Part shown: piece after piece, positions 31,084 to 42,254 of the stretch
Layout: each line of letters begins with the position of its first letter
Numbering within the stretch: position 1 is the first letter of the stretch
NCBI RefSeq assembly: GCF_018294505.1
Contig: NC_057802.1
Location: forward strand, 313,338,209 to 313,402,208
Source of the DNA: Triticum aestivum
Taxonomy: Eukaryota; Streptophyta; Magnoliopsida; Poales; Poaceae
Length of the DNA: 64,000 bases
Direction: 5' to 3'
The notes under the pieces: generated by a model
Told to the model about the DNA's origin: nothing
Databases searched by the model: none
The model's input: the letters and a program-made list of their open reading frames with translations, nothing else
Position numbers and translations under genes: made by a program

Positions 31084-34000
31084 GCTCATGAAGTTAAATC
31101 ATCTCAAGGAAATACTCAGGTACGAAATAATAAAATGGTTAGTCCATCCACAGGAATAACATTCAATCTGGGTTACCACTCAAGCTTGTTCACCGGGGAT
31201 TTTCACTGAGACTGACACAGGGATTGACGGGGATATTGATATGGATATGTTGACCAAGGTCCTTGACCATGGACACGATGACTCGGAAGGTTTTGACTTT
31301 GCAGAGTTTGTACTCTAACCACAGCCAACGGATTTCAGTAGTCACAAGGGACTAGTTCCGTTTACGGTATTTTAGGAGAAACACATCTAACCAGTACACA
31401 CCCATTCCACATTCCGATGCCAGGAATCACCCTAGGCAACGTTCAAGAAAAACCTTGAGACGGGGAGGCTACAACCTCGCGTAGCATGGGATCAAATTTA
31501 TATCGCACGCTCTAAGGGGTGCCCCCCTCTCGGTCCCAACCGGAAACACCCATGCCCCCTGACCGGATGACTAGGTTTAATCCAGGGCCATGGAACCCTC
31601 ATCCCGGCCCCTCTATTTGGTGTGTACAAGGAAAGAGGTTTTCAACTTACTAAACCGTATTCTTTGCAGAAAACATGTGGTAGCATGAAAAGGGAACGAA
31701 CGGTAACGTGGCTCGGTCCACGTTAACGTCGGAGTTTAACGGTTGACATAAGACTGGCATGCTACAACAATACCATCTTACTACCTCTCATGTCACCACA
31801 TGATCAGGTCATCTCCCATCAAAAGATCACATCAAACCTCGAAGCACACGGGTAGTTGCCTTGCATGCAACGTAACACTCACCGATGCCCATATGCCATG
31901 CACAAACTATTCAAGCAAACATGCAAAACACTCATCATATCAAAGGTTCAAACATGCTTGCCTGGTTCGGAGAAGTCGGAGTCTAGCTCGGCGAAGTTCG
32001 CGGCTCCGTCACCTCCTCCGGAATCTATGGTATAAAGAAACCGTATACTAACGTGAATACCATTGTGTGTATAAAAATTATTCCAAATTTTTTCCAAATA
32101 AATACTATAAAAAACTAGACAAAACTATAAGACTGACAAAAAAGAATCAATCAAAAAGCATCTTTTGTTTAAAAGATATAAGTGTTTTAGTCCAAGGACT
32201 AATCTGTGATGAAACAGAAAAGATCCAGGGGCTTGTTTGAAAAAGCAGAAAACGCTTCGGTACGAAATACGCCAGCCCAGAAGGAAAACACACTTTGCCC
32301 GAAGGCGCCTTCAGAAAACGGTTCGAAGGAAAAGAAAGAGAGGCTGACGGGGGGGTCCCACCCGTCAGGTTCAAACTCCGAACAGGGCTCGCCGGCGCCC
32401 GAAGGCTGCGGTGGTCGCCGGCGTTGATCCACGGCGAGGCAGGGGGATCGGAGGGTACCTACGGGTTCAGGGTGTCCTTCCGCTCCGGTGGGTGGTGGAC
32501 TTGACCGTCGGCGAGCACCACTGCGACGGCGACCTTATCTCTGGCGGACGGTGGTTCAGGCGAGGGTGGAACTCTCCGGTGGGTGCTGCAAACTCCAAAT
32601 TAGGGCGCGGGGCAGAGAGGTGGATGCACTAGGAGGCTACTGGCATGAGTTGAGAGGCGGGGGTGCACGCACTGGAGCGAATCTTGCCGGATCCCGAAGC
32701 GGGTCGAGGCGGCCGGAGTTGGGGAAGAAGACTTCCTCGAGGCCTTCCTAGTGGCTTGGCGTGGTTCTTGTGGGGTGGAGAGATGGTGCGTGTTTGAGTT
32801 CGAGCTCGGGACCTCCTTTTATAGGCGATCCGAGGAGGTGGCCGTGAACGGGATAACGCCGGCGAGCAATTACGGCGAGGCAGAGGTTGGGCAGGAGGTT
32901 TAGGTGATTTGGCATCACCGTGGTGGTCCACTGGCACCGTTTCTCTGCTAAAACCTCGGTCGGACTTGGGTAATGCTCCGATCCTCGACGAAACGGCCGT
33001 ACGGGCACGACGGCGGTAGGGAGCACGCTCCGTGCCTCCCAGTTCACGACGACGGCTCTGCAGCGTGCACAGAGGAGGGGACGGCCACGCGGTGGCCTCT
33101 GGTGGCTTGGGCGGTGCTGGACGGCGCCGTCCCACGCTGCGCCTCTCTGGCAGCCGCAGCGGGCGCTACTGCCGCCGCGCACGGGGCGATGCACCTCGGC
33201 TGGCTCGCCGCCGACGCCCGCAAGCGTCCAGGAGATCGTGCGGCGCGGTGGATAAGAAGGAGGAACAGGGCGCAAGGTGCCACTGCAGTTACTGGCGAGA
33301 TCGAAGAGAGTCTCTGAAGAAAACGACATCTGCTACTGAAACAGTTCTCTGAACTCTGAACTTTGGCAGTAATAGTGCCCTCCAGGTGTTCGACGATATG
33401 ATTTGGGCACGAGGAAAAAATTTCTGGAGCTGGGACTTGGTCAGGTGACCTCTTGATGCATCTAGAGGCTGCCTGAATTTTCTCAAATTTTTAGGAGGAG
33501 AAAACAAATGAATTTCACCAAATTTTGCAAATATGGCCCAAACTTGCAGCAAGCACATTTTGAAAATTTTGAACTGGGGACCAGTGGATCTTCCTGGATC
33601 TTGGTTGAGGGTTCTAAGGACTAGCCAGGGAAACTTGTTTGGAGGCAAAAACTCAAAGGAAAACTAGTGGTTCCTTTGTAAATCTCCAAGGGCCAAAATA
33701 GAAGACATAAAAGATTTTGATTAAAAATAAATGGAGATAAAATCATGGGGAAGTTAAACTTGCTGGATTGGAAGTTTGACTTGACACAAAGTAGGGAGAT
33801 GGCCTTTGGGAGGAGTTTCCAATTTAGGCTATGGCAAGAGATAGGTTTTGAAAGGAAAAGGATCACCCCATAAGCCATAGGGCTATTTATAAAGAAAAGA
33901 TTTTCAAAAACTTTCCCAAGGAAGAACACTTGTGTTGAGTCAATCACAAGATGAAAAACCTCCAAGACCAAAGATCAAGTCTTGGATGAACCCAAACAAA

Positions 34001-35713
34001 ATACTTGTCATAAAAGAATTTTTTTGAGAAGGAGAGTCCTTTTAAAAAGAAAATTTAAATAACCTCCTTCAAATCAAATAAAGAATTTGATAAAACCAAA
34101 CAAAATTTTGGGGTGTCACAGAGAGTCAGTGCAGATGGAAACAAGGTGCAAGGGTTGAAACTCATGACTGCCACGTCCTACTTCAAAGGGTTTTACCTGT
34201 TATCCTTAGAGGATTGGTCCACCCGGACTTATATAGAGCAGTTGCAGAGTTGGGACAATTCTTCAGGGAACTCTGCAGTTGAAATATCAGGATAGATGCT
34301 TTGGAGCATCTTAGAGACAAGATACCAACTATCATATGCAACCTTGAGAAGATATATCCTCTGGCCTTCTTTGATGTGATGGTGCATTTGGCTGTTCATC
34401 TACCTGATGAGGCACTACTTAGAGGTCCAGTACAGTATGGCTGGATGTACCCTATTGAAAGGCAGCTAGGCACTTTCAAGGGCTATGTTAGGAACAGAGC
34501 TAGACCCGAGGGTTCCATTGAAGAGGCCTATATTGCTACAGAAGCGTTGATATTCTGCTCAAAATACATCGAAACAGCTGATCAGCTTAGCAAAGAGGTG
34601 GGTGAAGACAATCCCGGGCTCAATGTTTTCGATTGTTCTGTTCGAGTTACAGGGAAGAGTCGACAAGACGATAAACCTAAAGATTTGAAGAAAATGGTTT
34701 GGTATGTGTTGAATAACTGTCCTGAGATACTACCTTATATCAAGTAAGTGCTAAGTACTGCAGCTTATACATCGTAATCTACTAAACTTGCAGCACATTC
34801 TTATTTATTTAGATGTTTGACGCGATCACTATGTTGTGAAGCATCTACAAAAAGGAGTTACTGCCGCAAAATCCAAGAAACATTGACAAACTGGTTATGA
34901 CAGGATTTGCAAAATGGTTCAAGAGCCATGTAAGCTTTTGAATTGCACTATCAGTTTTTTAATATATTGACTACATAAGATGACCATCTTGTCTATTTTA
35001 TAACCATAGGTTAAGAAGATGCGAGAGGATGGGCAAGCAGTTGATGATGCCCTTTACGCACTAGCAATGGGTCCTGATACTCGGGTAAGAAATTATGAAT
35101 CTTGGGTTGTTGGAGATGTGCGCTACAACACACTTGCACGCGACGAAGGCACGAAGACACAAAGCAGTGCCATCATGAGCACGAATACGTACGACAGAGA
35201 GACAATTGAAATGTATGCTAACATAATAGACATTGTTCAGTTGCAGTATATCTCCAGTTTCAAGGTTCATCGGTGTGTGGTTCTGTTGTGCTGTCGTTGG
35301 TACAACCTGTTTTCTAGGATCGCAAAACCTAGAGCTGATGATTATTTCAAATCCATCAATGTCAAGGTGGCGTACCAGACCAACGAGCCTTTTATTTTGG
35401 CAAATCAAGCAGCACAGATATTTTTCTTGGAAGACACATTTGCACGTAGTGATGACTGGAGAGTATTGCAAAGGTTTGAGCAGAGGAATTTGTTTAATGA
35501 AGTTGCACAACAAGATGATGCTTACACTGCTCCTGATGTACAAGATTCCACAGATGTTCCTAATATCTTTGAGAACTATCACGTCAATGACGCTGGCAAA
35601 ACGATTGCCTGTCGCGCTGTGGACATACAATAGTTGATCAAGAAAAAGCCAACTTTCGAGGACATTGAGGATGAAGAAGAAGATGACACTGTGGGGAATT
35701 ACGATTCAGACTG

Positions 35714-36216
35714 ATACACATGGCAAAGATGTTGACGCTGCTGCTGTGGATGATGATTAGATTGCTTTTGTCGTATTTGCCTGTCAGAAGACGTTTTTTA
35801 TCTACTATGTGAAATTGTGTTTGCTATGACAACTGAAACCTGATGAACTTGTTGTTTAGTAATTTGCTGCAAGAACATCACTTATTATGTATGTTGATTT
35901 GTGTTTGGTGATTGTATGATGACTAAAACATGATGACATTGTTGTTTAGTTGTACTCATATTTGGCTATGAAACTTGAATTTGATGACATAGTTTGCTGT
36001 TGGACTGCAATTTGCTCGACGTCTTCGAATGTGAACAAAGCTGACCCGACAGGGCCTCTGCTAATTTATTTATTTATTAGCAAAAGGGCCTCTGATATTT
36101 ATTTATGAGCAAAAGGGATACCCCCCCATTTTCGTTAATAGAAATCATTAGATGTTCACAACACGACGCCCAGCCTGCTAAACAGGTTTCATTCAGTACT
36201 AGTTTCAGCAAAGTGC
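35714..36216. other. Region between the tail-to-tail TNP2 and GRF genes
   Basis: AT-rich, with repeated GATGACATTGTTGTTTAGT-like words (about 35840, 35930) and AGGGCCTCTG(CT)A words with TTTATTTATTTATTAGCAAA at 36052-36110. Probably 3' untranslated regions. Confidence 0.4.
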
Positions 36217-36896
36217 TCATGTCATAGCCACTGAATACATCACGAGTGCTACATACACTGCAAATAAAGAGACAATCATCCTACAGAGCACATCGATTTT
36301 GCCCATTATCTTCACAAGCTCTTTCATCTCCTCATTGCTGTCAAGGCCGTTCAACAACTGTTGCTTGGCCATGATCAGAGGAACTGCATCTTTAACCTTC
36401 TGCTCTGCATCTTCCTCTTCTGCCGTTCCTTCAGGTACTTGTCCAACACCCTAACCTGCTGGTATTGGGATTCCTTGGCTAACCAAATAATCAGCGTAGT
36501 TGCATTCCCCCACATCAGCAACTTCCTAGAAATACAAATCACACGAATCTTCCCTTTTCTGCACGAATCAAATTGGAAGATCATCAACCAAACTATTAAA
36601 AAATCAGCAACTGAAAGTAGCATAACAACACTTAAATATATTATTACCCCATGATTCGGGCATTTGTAGAAGACTCGGCAAGGGTTGAGGATTATGGTTC
36701 AGACGCGATGGATGACTCTGCGTGATTTGCAGCAGTGGCACCACACCAACGACAGCGGGTTGGGATGAGCAACCGGCAGCGGTGCGTGTGCCAGCGGGGG
36801 TGTGATGAGACCCACAGGCGATGGTACGGGTGGTGACTTGGCGCATATCTGGTTGTTGCCTGCTGAAGAGCAGGTGGACGAGCAGCCAGCGGACAT
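36217..36896 (-). pseudogene. GRF-type zinc-finger protein with C-terminal membrane helix, broken
   Basis: Minus-strand exon 1 (36896-36648, ATG in MSAGCSSTCSSAGNN) carries CHCCKSRRVIHRV, then NPCRVFYKCPNHG. Exon 2 (36558-36217, after GTGCAG) carries REDSCDLYF, then YADYLVSQGIPIPA, an acidic and helical stretch ending LDSNEEMKELVKIMGKIDVL, and the hydrophobic segment MIVSLFAVYVALVMYSVAM before TGA. The Cys/His spacing (CxxC ... RVFYKCP.H ... CDLYF) is that of GRF zinc fingers. Small GRF proteins with a coiled coil and a tail anchor are common riders in Triticeae transposons; their role is not known. Stops interrupt it: TGA after VIHRV, TAG in LYF*E (normally Trp) and TAG in PAG*GV. It lies tail-to-tail with TNP2. 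Confidence 0.7.
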
Positions 36897-37099
36897 GGTT
36901 GTTGCGGCCAGAGCTTCTAATGCTAGGCAGGGTAAGTAGAGAAGAGGAGAAGCGAATGTTGGGTATGTCAGTTTCATTACTTGCAGAGTAGCATAGCACC
37001 ATATATAGTCATAGTCTAGGTTTGGATTCGAACCAGCTACAGGAGCACGTCTCTCTTTTTTCTAAAACTTAGCAACGTCTCTTTACTGGTACACTAGCT

Positions 37100-37215
37100 T
37101 GTTCTGTACGCCTTCTCAAGTCTTTGATTTTCTTTCTTTTTTGCGAGGAAGGAAGGAGGACAAAATTGAGAGTTCCTAGGACTCGAACCCAAGACCTCTC
37201 GGTTGAAAACCAAGG
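37100..37215 (-). repeat. tRNA-like (SINE-like) fragment
   Basis: On the minus strand a Pol III B-box-like GGGTTCGAGTCC follows TTGGTTTTCAACCGAGAGG (a possible anticodon arm). About 40 bp later comes an A-rich run (GCAAAAAAGAAAGAAAATC). No clear A-box or target duplication, and no full tRNA fold. Confidence 0.35.
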
Positions 37216-37425
37216 TTGCTAGTCACTTATGTGGTGAACGTTCCCTGGGAGGAGGAGGGCAGACAAACGCATTTTCCACACAGTTTTAGTTGCGACGCGA
37301 GATCTAACGGTCGTAGTTTCGGGAATGTTGTCAGGCGAACGAGCCCAGTTTTTCTTTTCTTATTATATATAAAAAAGTATGCTACTTGGTGTTGGCTTAG
37401 TCAAGAAACAATTGTGCCAACCTTG

Positions 37426-39700
37426 ACCGTTGGATTGACATTCAACGTCTGTCGTGTTTCTTCAGTCTCTTCTTTCTCCAGCCGCCAAAGCCAAACCAGC
37501 GCCGGCGGGACCGCCTGCTCCCGCCTCCCACGGCTGGCTGCTCTGCCGCGCATGCATCCTGGCCACATCGCACACTAAAACTCTGTGCATCTTCCCCTGC
37601 TCCTATTCGTTCCCGTCCGAGGCCTCACCATCATCCTCCGCCTTGGTTTGCTCGCCACAGCGCCGCCCTCCGTTGTTGTCAACATGGTCAACAACCGAGA
37701 GTAATAAGGAGATGACTGTACATGGTGCGGATGACAGTAGTGACCCAGCAGCGCGCGCAGTATTTTTTTTCAGGACGGAGAAGGGTATCAACTGGATTGT
37801 GTGGGAGCTGTGGCCCGTCTAGCCCAGGCTTTTATTTCATATGTTAACCACATGACCAGCCCAGTTTGTTTTTTTTCTTTCTGAAAATGGCTAGCCCAAC
37901 TATTTTGTTTTTTGCAGAATAACTAACGTAGGCCTACTTGCTTTTCTACGCCCTGTTGGGTCGGAAATCTTTCAAGACGAGGAGGGATGCATTCGGGCTT
38001 GCCCAGAAAATGGGCTATAAGTAACAAGAAATGAGCTATAAGTAATAATAAATGGGCTGTAAAATGAAAAATACAGCAAACAGGCAATTAGTTCCAAAAT
38101 ACTTTTTTCTTTCGGATTTTGATATTTTAAATTTCATTGTTTTTGTGCGGTAAAATTTCATTGGATTTAAATTAAGGTATGTTTAGTTTTTAAATTAATT
38201 TGAATCTGGCTAGAAATTTTGAGTTGTATGCTGTTTGGGACAGATTTGGAGGCTAACTTGTGGGTCTACTAGGTTGACGTGTACGAAAGGCTTTGTCAAC
38301 TTAGTCTACAAACGATTCTAGGAGCAGTGACCGTTGGATGTTAATCCAACGACCGTGCTACTTCTTCAATATCTGGTCTTCTTGCTCCAGCCGCCCAAAC
38401 CAGCGTCGATGGGACTGCCTGCTCCTGCCTCCCATGGCCAGCTGTGCTGCCGCACAGGCCGCACCGCCCCACCCTACTCCATCGTTGGCCAGGCCATTCC
38501 TCTACTCACCCACACCTCCTGTTATTTTTCGGCGACGGCAGCCAAACCAGTAAACCCTCGTACCCCCACCGCGTGGGCCACCACTGCCGAGTCTTCCCCG
38601 GCTCCGTGTCGTTCCCTTCCTAGGCCTCGCCGTCGTCCAGCGCCCTGGCGCTCTCAGCGCGGCGTGGTCAACGTGGTCAACGGACGACATCCATCGGAAG
38701 TGGACTGTACGTGGAGAGGCTGACGGCTGGGTCCACGGCCGCACACAAGGAAATGCCTCCTTATTATGCGCAAAATAATGATTCCTCCACTTGACAGCTG
38801 GGACCCATCGGAAGGGCCTCTGTATTTTGCAAAAAAAATGTTCCTCCCGCTGACAGGTCGGACCCACCAGCTATATCTTCGCACGCAAGGAAGTGCCTCC
38901 TTATTACGCACAAAAAAATACACCCCCTGCTAGTTAGGACCCACCGTAGTTGGAGGCTAACTTGAGGGCCTACTGACGCGGACGGAGACTTAGTCAACTT
39001 AGTCAATATGAATGATTCTAGCTCCAGTGACCGTACGATGTCCATCCAACAACCGTAGTGCTTCTTCAACCTCTGGTCTTCTTGCTCCAGCCGCCCAAAC
39101 CAGCGCCGGTAGTGCCGCCTGCTCCTGCATCTCGTGACCGGCTGTGCTACCGCGGAGGCCTCACCACCCCCTACTACTCCCGCCGCTGGCCATGCCATCC
39201 CTCTACTCACCCACACCCCCTGTTATTCTGCGGCGATGGCAGCCTCACACCGCAGCCGAAACAGTGAACCCTCGTACTCCTCTCCGCGTGGGCATCCACT
39301 TCCGTGTCTTCCCTGGCTACACATCGTCCCCTTCGTAGGCCTCGTTGTCGTCCACCGCCTTGGTGCTCTCGGTGCGGCGTGGTCAATGTGGTCAAGGAAC
39401 GACTTCCATCGGAAGAGTACCATACGTGGAGAGGCTGACAGCTGGGTCCACAGCCGCAGCAAGGAAGTGCCTCCTTATTACGCGCAAAATAATGATTCCT
39501 CCACCTGGCAGTAGGGACCCACCAGACGGGCCACCGTATTTCGCAAAAAAATGTTTCCCCTGACTGCTGGGACCCACCAGCTACATGTTCGCATGCAAGG
39601 AAGTGCCTCCTTATCCTCCCTGACAGTTGGGACCCACCTGGTCGAAGCGTACATAGCGTTGTCATTCTGGTCGCGAACATGTACGTACATACTGGTCGAT
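37426..39700. repeat. CACTA subterminal region: three ~700-880 bp direct repeats
   Basis: The segment GACCGTTGGAT..., TCTTCAGTCTC-like, then CCAGCCGCCCAAACCAGCG and CTGCTCC(T/C)GCCTCCCA starts at about 37430, 38325 and 39028. Each of the last two copies ends with blocks AAGGAAGTGCCTCCTTATTA, GCGCAAAATAATGATTCCTC and TG(A)CAGCTGGGACCCA, which repeat inside the unit too. Open frames here are by-products of GC-rich repeats. Confidence 0.8.
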
Positions 39701-40040
39701 CGATCGATCTGTCTGCAGGCTGCAGCGATGAACCATGGCCGAGTAAGGAAGGGCACGTGTCGTACTAGAAGCGCGCACGTAGCATGTCACGCAGTCCCGT
39801 TAATATCGTGTACATGTACGTACAACCAGGGTGCAAGAAAGTAAATACAGCCACGTACGTACATATGGGCGGGGTCTCGAATGCCTACTCGTGCATACGT
39901 ATGGCCAGGGCTCGTGTACATGACTGGGTCAGAACGGAGAAACTGTGTTGTCGTGTTCATCGGGAGGCAATGGAATGTGTTGTGTTCATCGGGAGCCAAC
40001 CGGCTTGGACGGAATAGCCGACCGAAATGAGATCTAGCGT

Positions 40041-40290
40041 ACCGCAGAATGGAGGAAACAGGCCTTCTGTTCGACCGCGTACGGTTGAAACAAGGTCCTG
40101 TTCATCAGGAACGGTCTGGCGTACTGCAAAATGGGGGAAACGGACTTGTGTTCGACCATGTTCGGTCGAAATGGGGTCCTGTTGACCGGGAGGGGTGTGG
40201 CATACCGCAAAACGGAGGAAACGAACTAGTGTTGGAGCGCCGACGGTCGAAACAGGGTCCTGTTGATCGAGAGGGGTGTGGCGTACCGCA
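40041..40290. repeat. 81-82 bp tandem repeat, three units
   Basis: Units beginning A(C/C/T)GCAAAA..GGAGGAAAC start at 40041, 40123 and 40204, with a partial fourth at 40285. Each contains TTCG(A)CC...CGGT(C/T)GAAA and GGTCCTGTT(C/G)A. Part of the CACTA 3' subterminal region. Confidence 0.85.
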
Positions 40291-40299
40291 AAACGTGAC

Positions 40300-40900
40300 C
40301 CCACGGGCTACTGTTCATCTCCACCGTCGACCTCCTCCAGCCTCCACGGGCTACTGTTCATCCACCGTCGACCTCCTCCAGCCTCCACCTGCGACTGTTC
40401 ATCCACAGGCTCCTGTTCATCCAACCTCCACCGCTCCTCCACTGGCTACTGTTCAACCAGCCCTCTCCACGAGTCCTGTTCAACCACCCCTCCACAGGCT
40501 ACTATTCATCCAGCCCTCCACCAGCTACTGTTCAACCCGCCCTCCCCGGGGTCCTATTCATCCGGCCCTCCACAGGGTCCTGTTCATCCACCCCCAACCG
40601 GCTCGATCGGGGTCCTGTTCATCCAGCGTCAACGACCTCTACTACCACATGGTCCTGTTCATCCAAACCCCACCGGGAACTGTTCATCCAACCCCCAACA
40701 ACGCTCACTGTTCACCAAGAGGCAGCAGGTTCGATCGGCTTCAGTTAGCAGCAGTAGCGAAGGAATCGCTCGATCGGGTTCAGTTAACAGCCGGATCGAT
40801 CGATCGCTCAGGTTCAGTAACGCGTATCCTGGAGTGGAATCGCTCAGGTTCAGTAGGCGAACGCCTCCCTCGGGTTCAGTTAGAGCCCAATGCCTCGCAC
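40300..40900. repeat. Minisatellite of CTGTTCATCCA words, then GGTTCAGT words
   Basis: About fifteen copies of (A/C)CTGTTCATCCA or CTGTTCAACCA, 20-45 bp apart, run from 40308 to 40705. They include two near-identical copies of a CCACCGTCGACCTCCTCCAG unit. Six or so TCAGGTTCAGTTA-type words follow to 40880. A 300-residue open frame crosses it, but its Pro/Ser-rich repeats look non-coding. Confidence 0.8.
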
Positions 40901-41205
40901 CCACGTGCGTACGTGTATGAGAGAAACACGCATCGCTCGGCCCCCGACCACCCACCGTAACCGGGAACTCCCCGATATTTTCCTCGCCCTCACTTCTACC
41001 ACGGTTTTTTCCATCATGGATGACCCAAAGAATGTCATCCAGCTGCGTCTCCGGTCCGCCCAGGACGAAAAGCCCATTTTCTGTCATAGAAGTAGGAGCC
41101 CACCACATCTATGATGATACCGGGTTTTGTCACAATTACCGTCATAGAAGTGTCATAAGCATGACAGAAAAAAATTCGTTCGGCCCAAAATGTCACGAAT
41201 GTGTC

Positions 41206-41218
41206 TTTTTTTGTAGTG
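41206..41218 (-). repeat. CACTA 3' terminal inverted repeat
   Basis: TTTTTTTGTAGTG, the complement of a CACTACAAAAAAA end. The next three bases TAA would be the target duplication copy. Confidence 0.8.
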
Positions 41219-42254
41219 TAAGCCGCCCAATCCCATAAGACCTGCTGCTGAAGTTCCTTCACAATAGGCTGCGGAGGATGTTATCATTACTGGCACTGGC
41301 TACACTAAGCCTGGGGACCCCACCATGCTGTCCAAGCATTCGCCAAAGAGGAGTTAATTCAAAAGAGCAAGGCCAAGTTTGATGTTGCAAATTACTCACA
41401 CTTAGGCGTCAGCGAATTATACTCTGGTTATCTGAGCCAGCTACACACTGGTCGTGATCTGGAAGCAGACTTAGTGAAGAAACTGCGCCAGAAATATGAG
41501 GTATGAACATATGTTTCCTTTACACATATAGCCATCCAGCCCCCAAGTCTTATCATTAGGAAAAGATACTTTTGAGTAGGGTTAAGACTTGTCCATATGT
41601 TTCTACAATCTTTAAAGTCGTAGCCCTCATGGGCCGGCTTATCTTGATAAAGCTGAGCCGGTTCATTTTCATTATTTGAAAGAATCTCCAGACCGTAGCC
41701 CTCATGGGCCGGCTTATCTTGATAAAAGATGAGCCAGTTCAAAAAATACAAATGCTAGAAATAACTTCCGCACACATTAGCCGCCAAGTGTCAACTACTT
41801 TGCTTGCAACATGCTTGAGACTTGTCTGTAGATTGTGTCCTACCAAATATGCTTATAACTTGTTTAACTCTCACTTGGAGGATGCTTTAACTTAGGTTCA
41901 ATCCCAGGTGGCTGATTTAAAGACCAGGCTTGAACAGCAAGAGGCTGAAACACGCGAAGCTGACTCCAAGCTCAAGCTTAATCTTGAAGATAGTGAGAAG
42001 CTCAAAAGTGGATTCTCCACAGAAAGAACCGCCTATGACAAGGAGAAGGCCGCCTTGGTTCAAAGAGTAGAGACTGCCGAATCTTCTTTGAAGGAAACTG
42101 CTGCAGAATTGACCGGCTTAAAATGCCGCATATCTCAGATGACAGCTGCCATCTTTGGTAAGTAACTCAGGCTGTTTTGACCACTTCCAATTTTTCACCT
42201 TGATCCCCCCGGCGACTTACCTGTGCACTTTATTCAACAGGCCCCAGGAGTACC
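41219..42254 (+). pseudogene. 'Gypsy type transposon' coiled-coil gene, three exons of a split gene
   Basis: Exons: 41219-41500 (DVIITGTGYTKPGDPTMLSK, then YLSQLHTGRDLEADLVKKLR; donor GTATGA), 41896-42157 (acceptor CTTAG; QVADLKTRLEQQEAETREA, then TGLKCRISQMTAAIFG; donor GTAAGT) and from 42241 (acceptor AACAG; PRST). The second exon is a long coiled coil of about 85 residues. This arrangement matches the grass protein family labelled 'putative gypsy type transposon' (Transposase_28). Its function is unknown; it travels with some Gypsy elements. A stop (TAG) follows EVPSQ in exon 1. The gene is cut on the left by the CACTA end at 41218 and on the right by the LARD at 42255. Intron 41501-41895 contains a ~75-bp tandem repeat with CCCTCATGGGCCGGCTTATC. 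Confidence 0.65.

Larger units (their letters stand above)
29597..34120 (-). mobile_element. Solo LTR of a long-LTR (LARD-like) retrotransposon, 4524 bp
   Basis: Begins TGTCACGACC, ends GGGGTGTCACA, and is flanked by the 5-bp duplication GAGAG (29592-29596 and 34121-34125). No PBS, gag or pol lies inside. On the minus strand a GC-rich, CpG-rich domain lies about 0.8-1.9 kb from the 5' end (33.3-32.2 kb), as in the LARD LTRs at 42255 and 48503, and its right edge (ACCAAACAAAATTTTGG) resembles theirs. It splits TNP2 in the codon run for PERRVS. The family name cannot be given safely. Confidence 0.9.
27675..35713 (+). pseudogene. CACTA transposase TNP2 (Transposase_21 family), broken and split by a solo LTR
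   Basis: The protein pieces follow the TNP2 order. N-terminal transposase-associated domain: MDRTWTWITSAQRSSPAYVE, then VLCPCSSCMN. Transposase_21: CPKCKSSRWKDGD, DPRNIRLGLASDGFNPF, YSMWPVLVIPYNMPP and LLIPGPKSHGKDFD, then HDYPALGTMSGRTTHGYNAC and DLQHNLEVMHIEKNICDSIM. DUF4218: FFDVMVHLAVHLPDEA, GWMYPIERQLGTFKGYVRNR. DUF4216: YNLFSRIAKPRADDY with NEPFILANQAAQIFFLEDT. An acidic tail follows. TNP2 cuts and joins CACTA ends in the nucleus. Lesions: TAA 27909-27911, frame change near 27985, base loss near 28240 and gain near 28325, TAG 28676-28678, frame change near 28915, solo LTR at 29597, further shifts near 34161 and 34280, TAG 35631-35633. Introns appear at about 34744-34812 and 34930-35009. 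Confidence 0.9.
26900..41218 (+). mobile_element. CACTA (DTC) transposon with TNP2 and GRF pseudogenes; only the 3' end is certain
   Basis: The 3' terminus reads ...GTGTCTTTTTTTGTAGTG, ending at 41218, the inverse of a CACTACAAAAAAA CACTA end. It is preceded by repeated GTCATAGAAGT-type words (41087, 41142). Contents: TNP2 gene (+), GRF gene (-), and about 4 kb of 3' subterminal repeats. The matching 5' end (CACTACAAAAAAAGACAC) was not found in the window; it may lie in the gap 26572-26844, be deleted, or be diverged. The left coordinate is an estimate. Confidence 0.7.

Noticed and set aside
32629..33352. 110-190-codon ORFs in the solo LTR
   Set aside because: Same reason: GC-rich LTR promoter domain open in several frames.
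37140..37215. True tRNA gene
   Set aside because: No acceptor stem or D-arm pairing around the B-box.
40049..40960. 303-codon Pro/Ser-rich ORF
   Set aside because: Entirely made of 81-bp and CTGTTCATCCA repeats; another frame is open for 214 codons over the same DNA.
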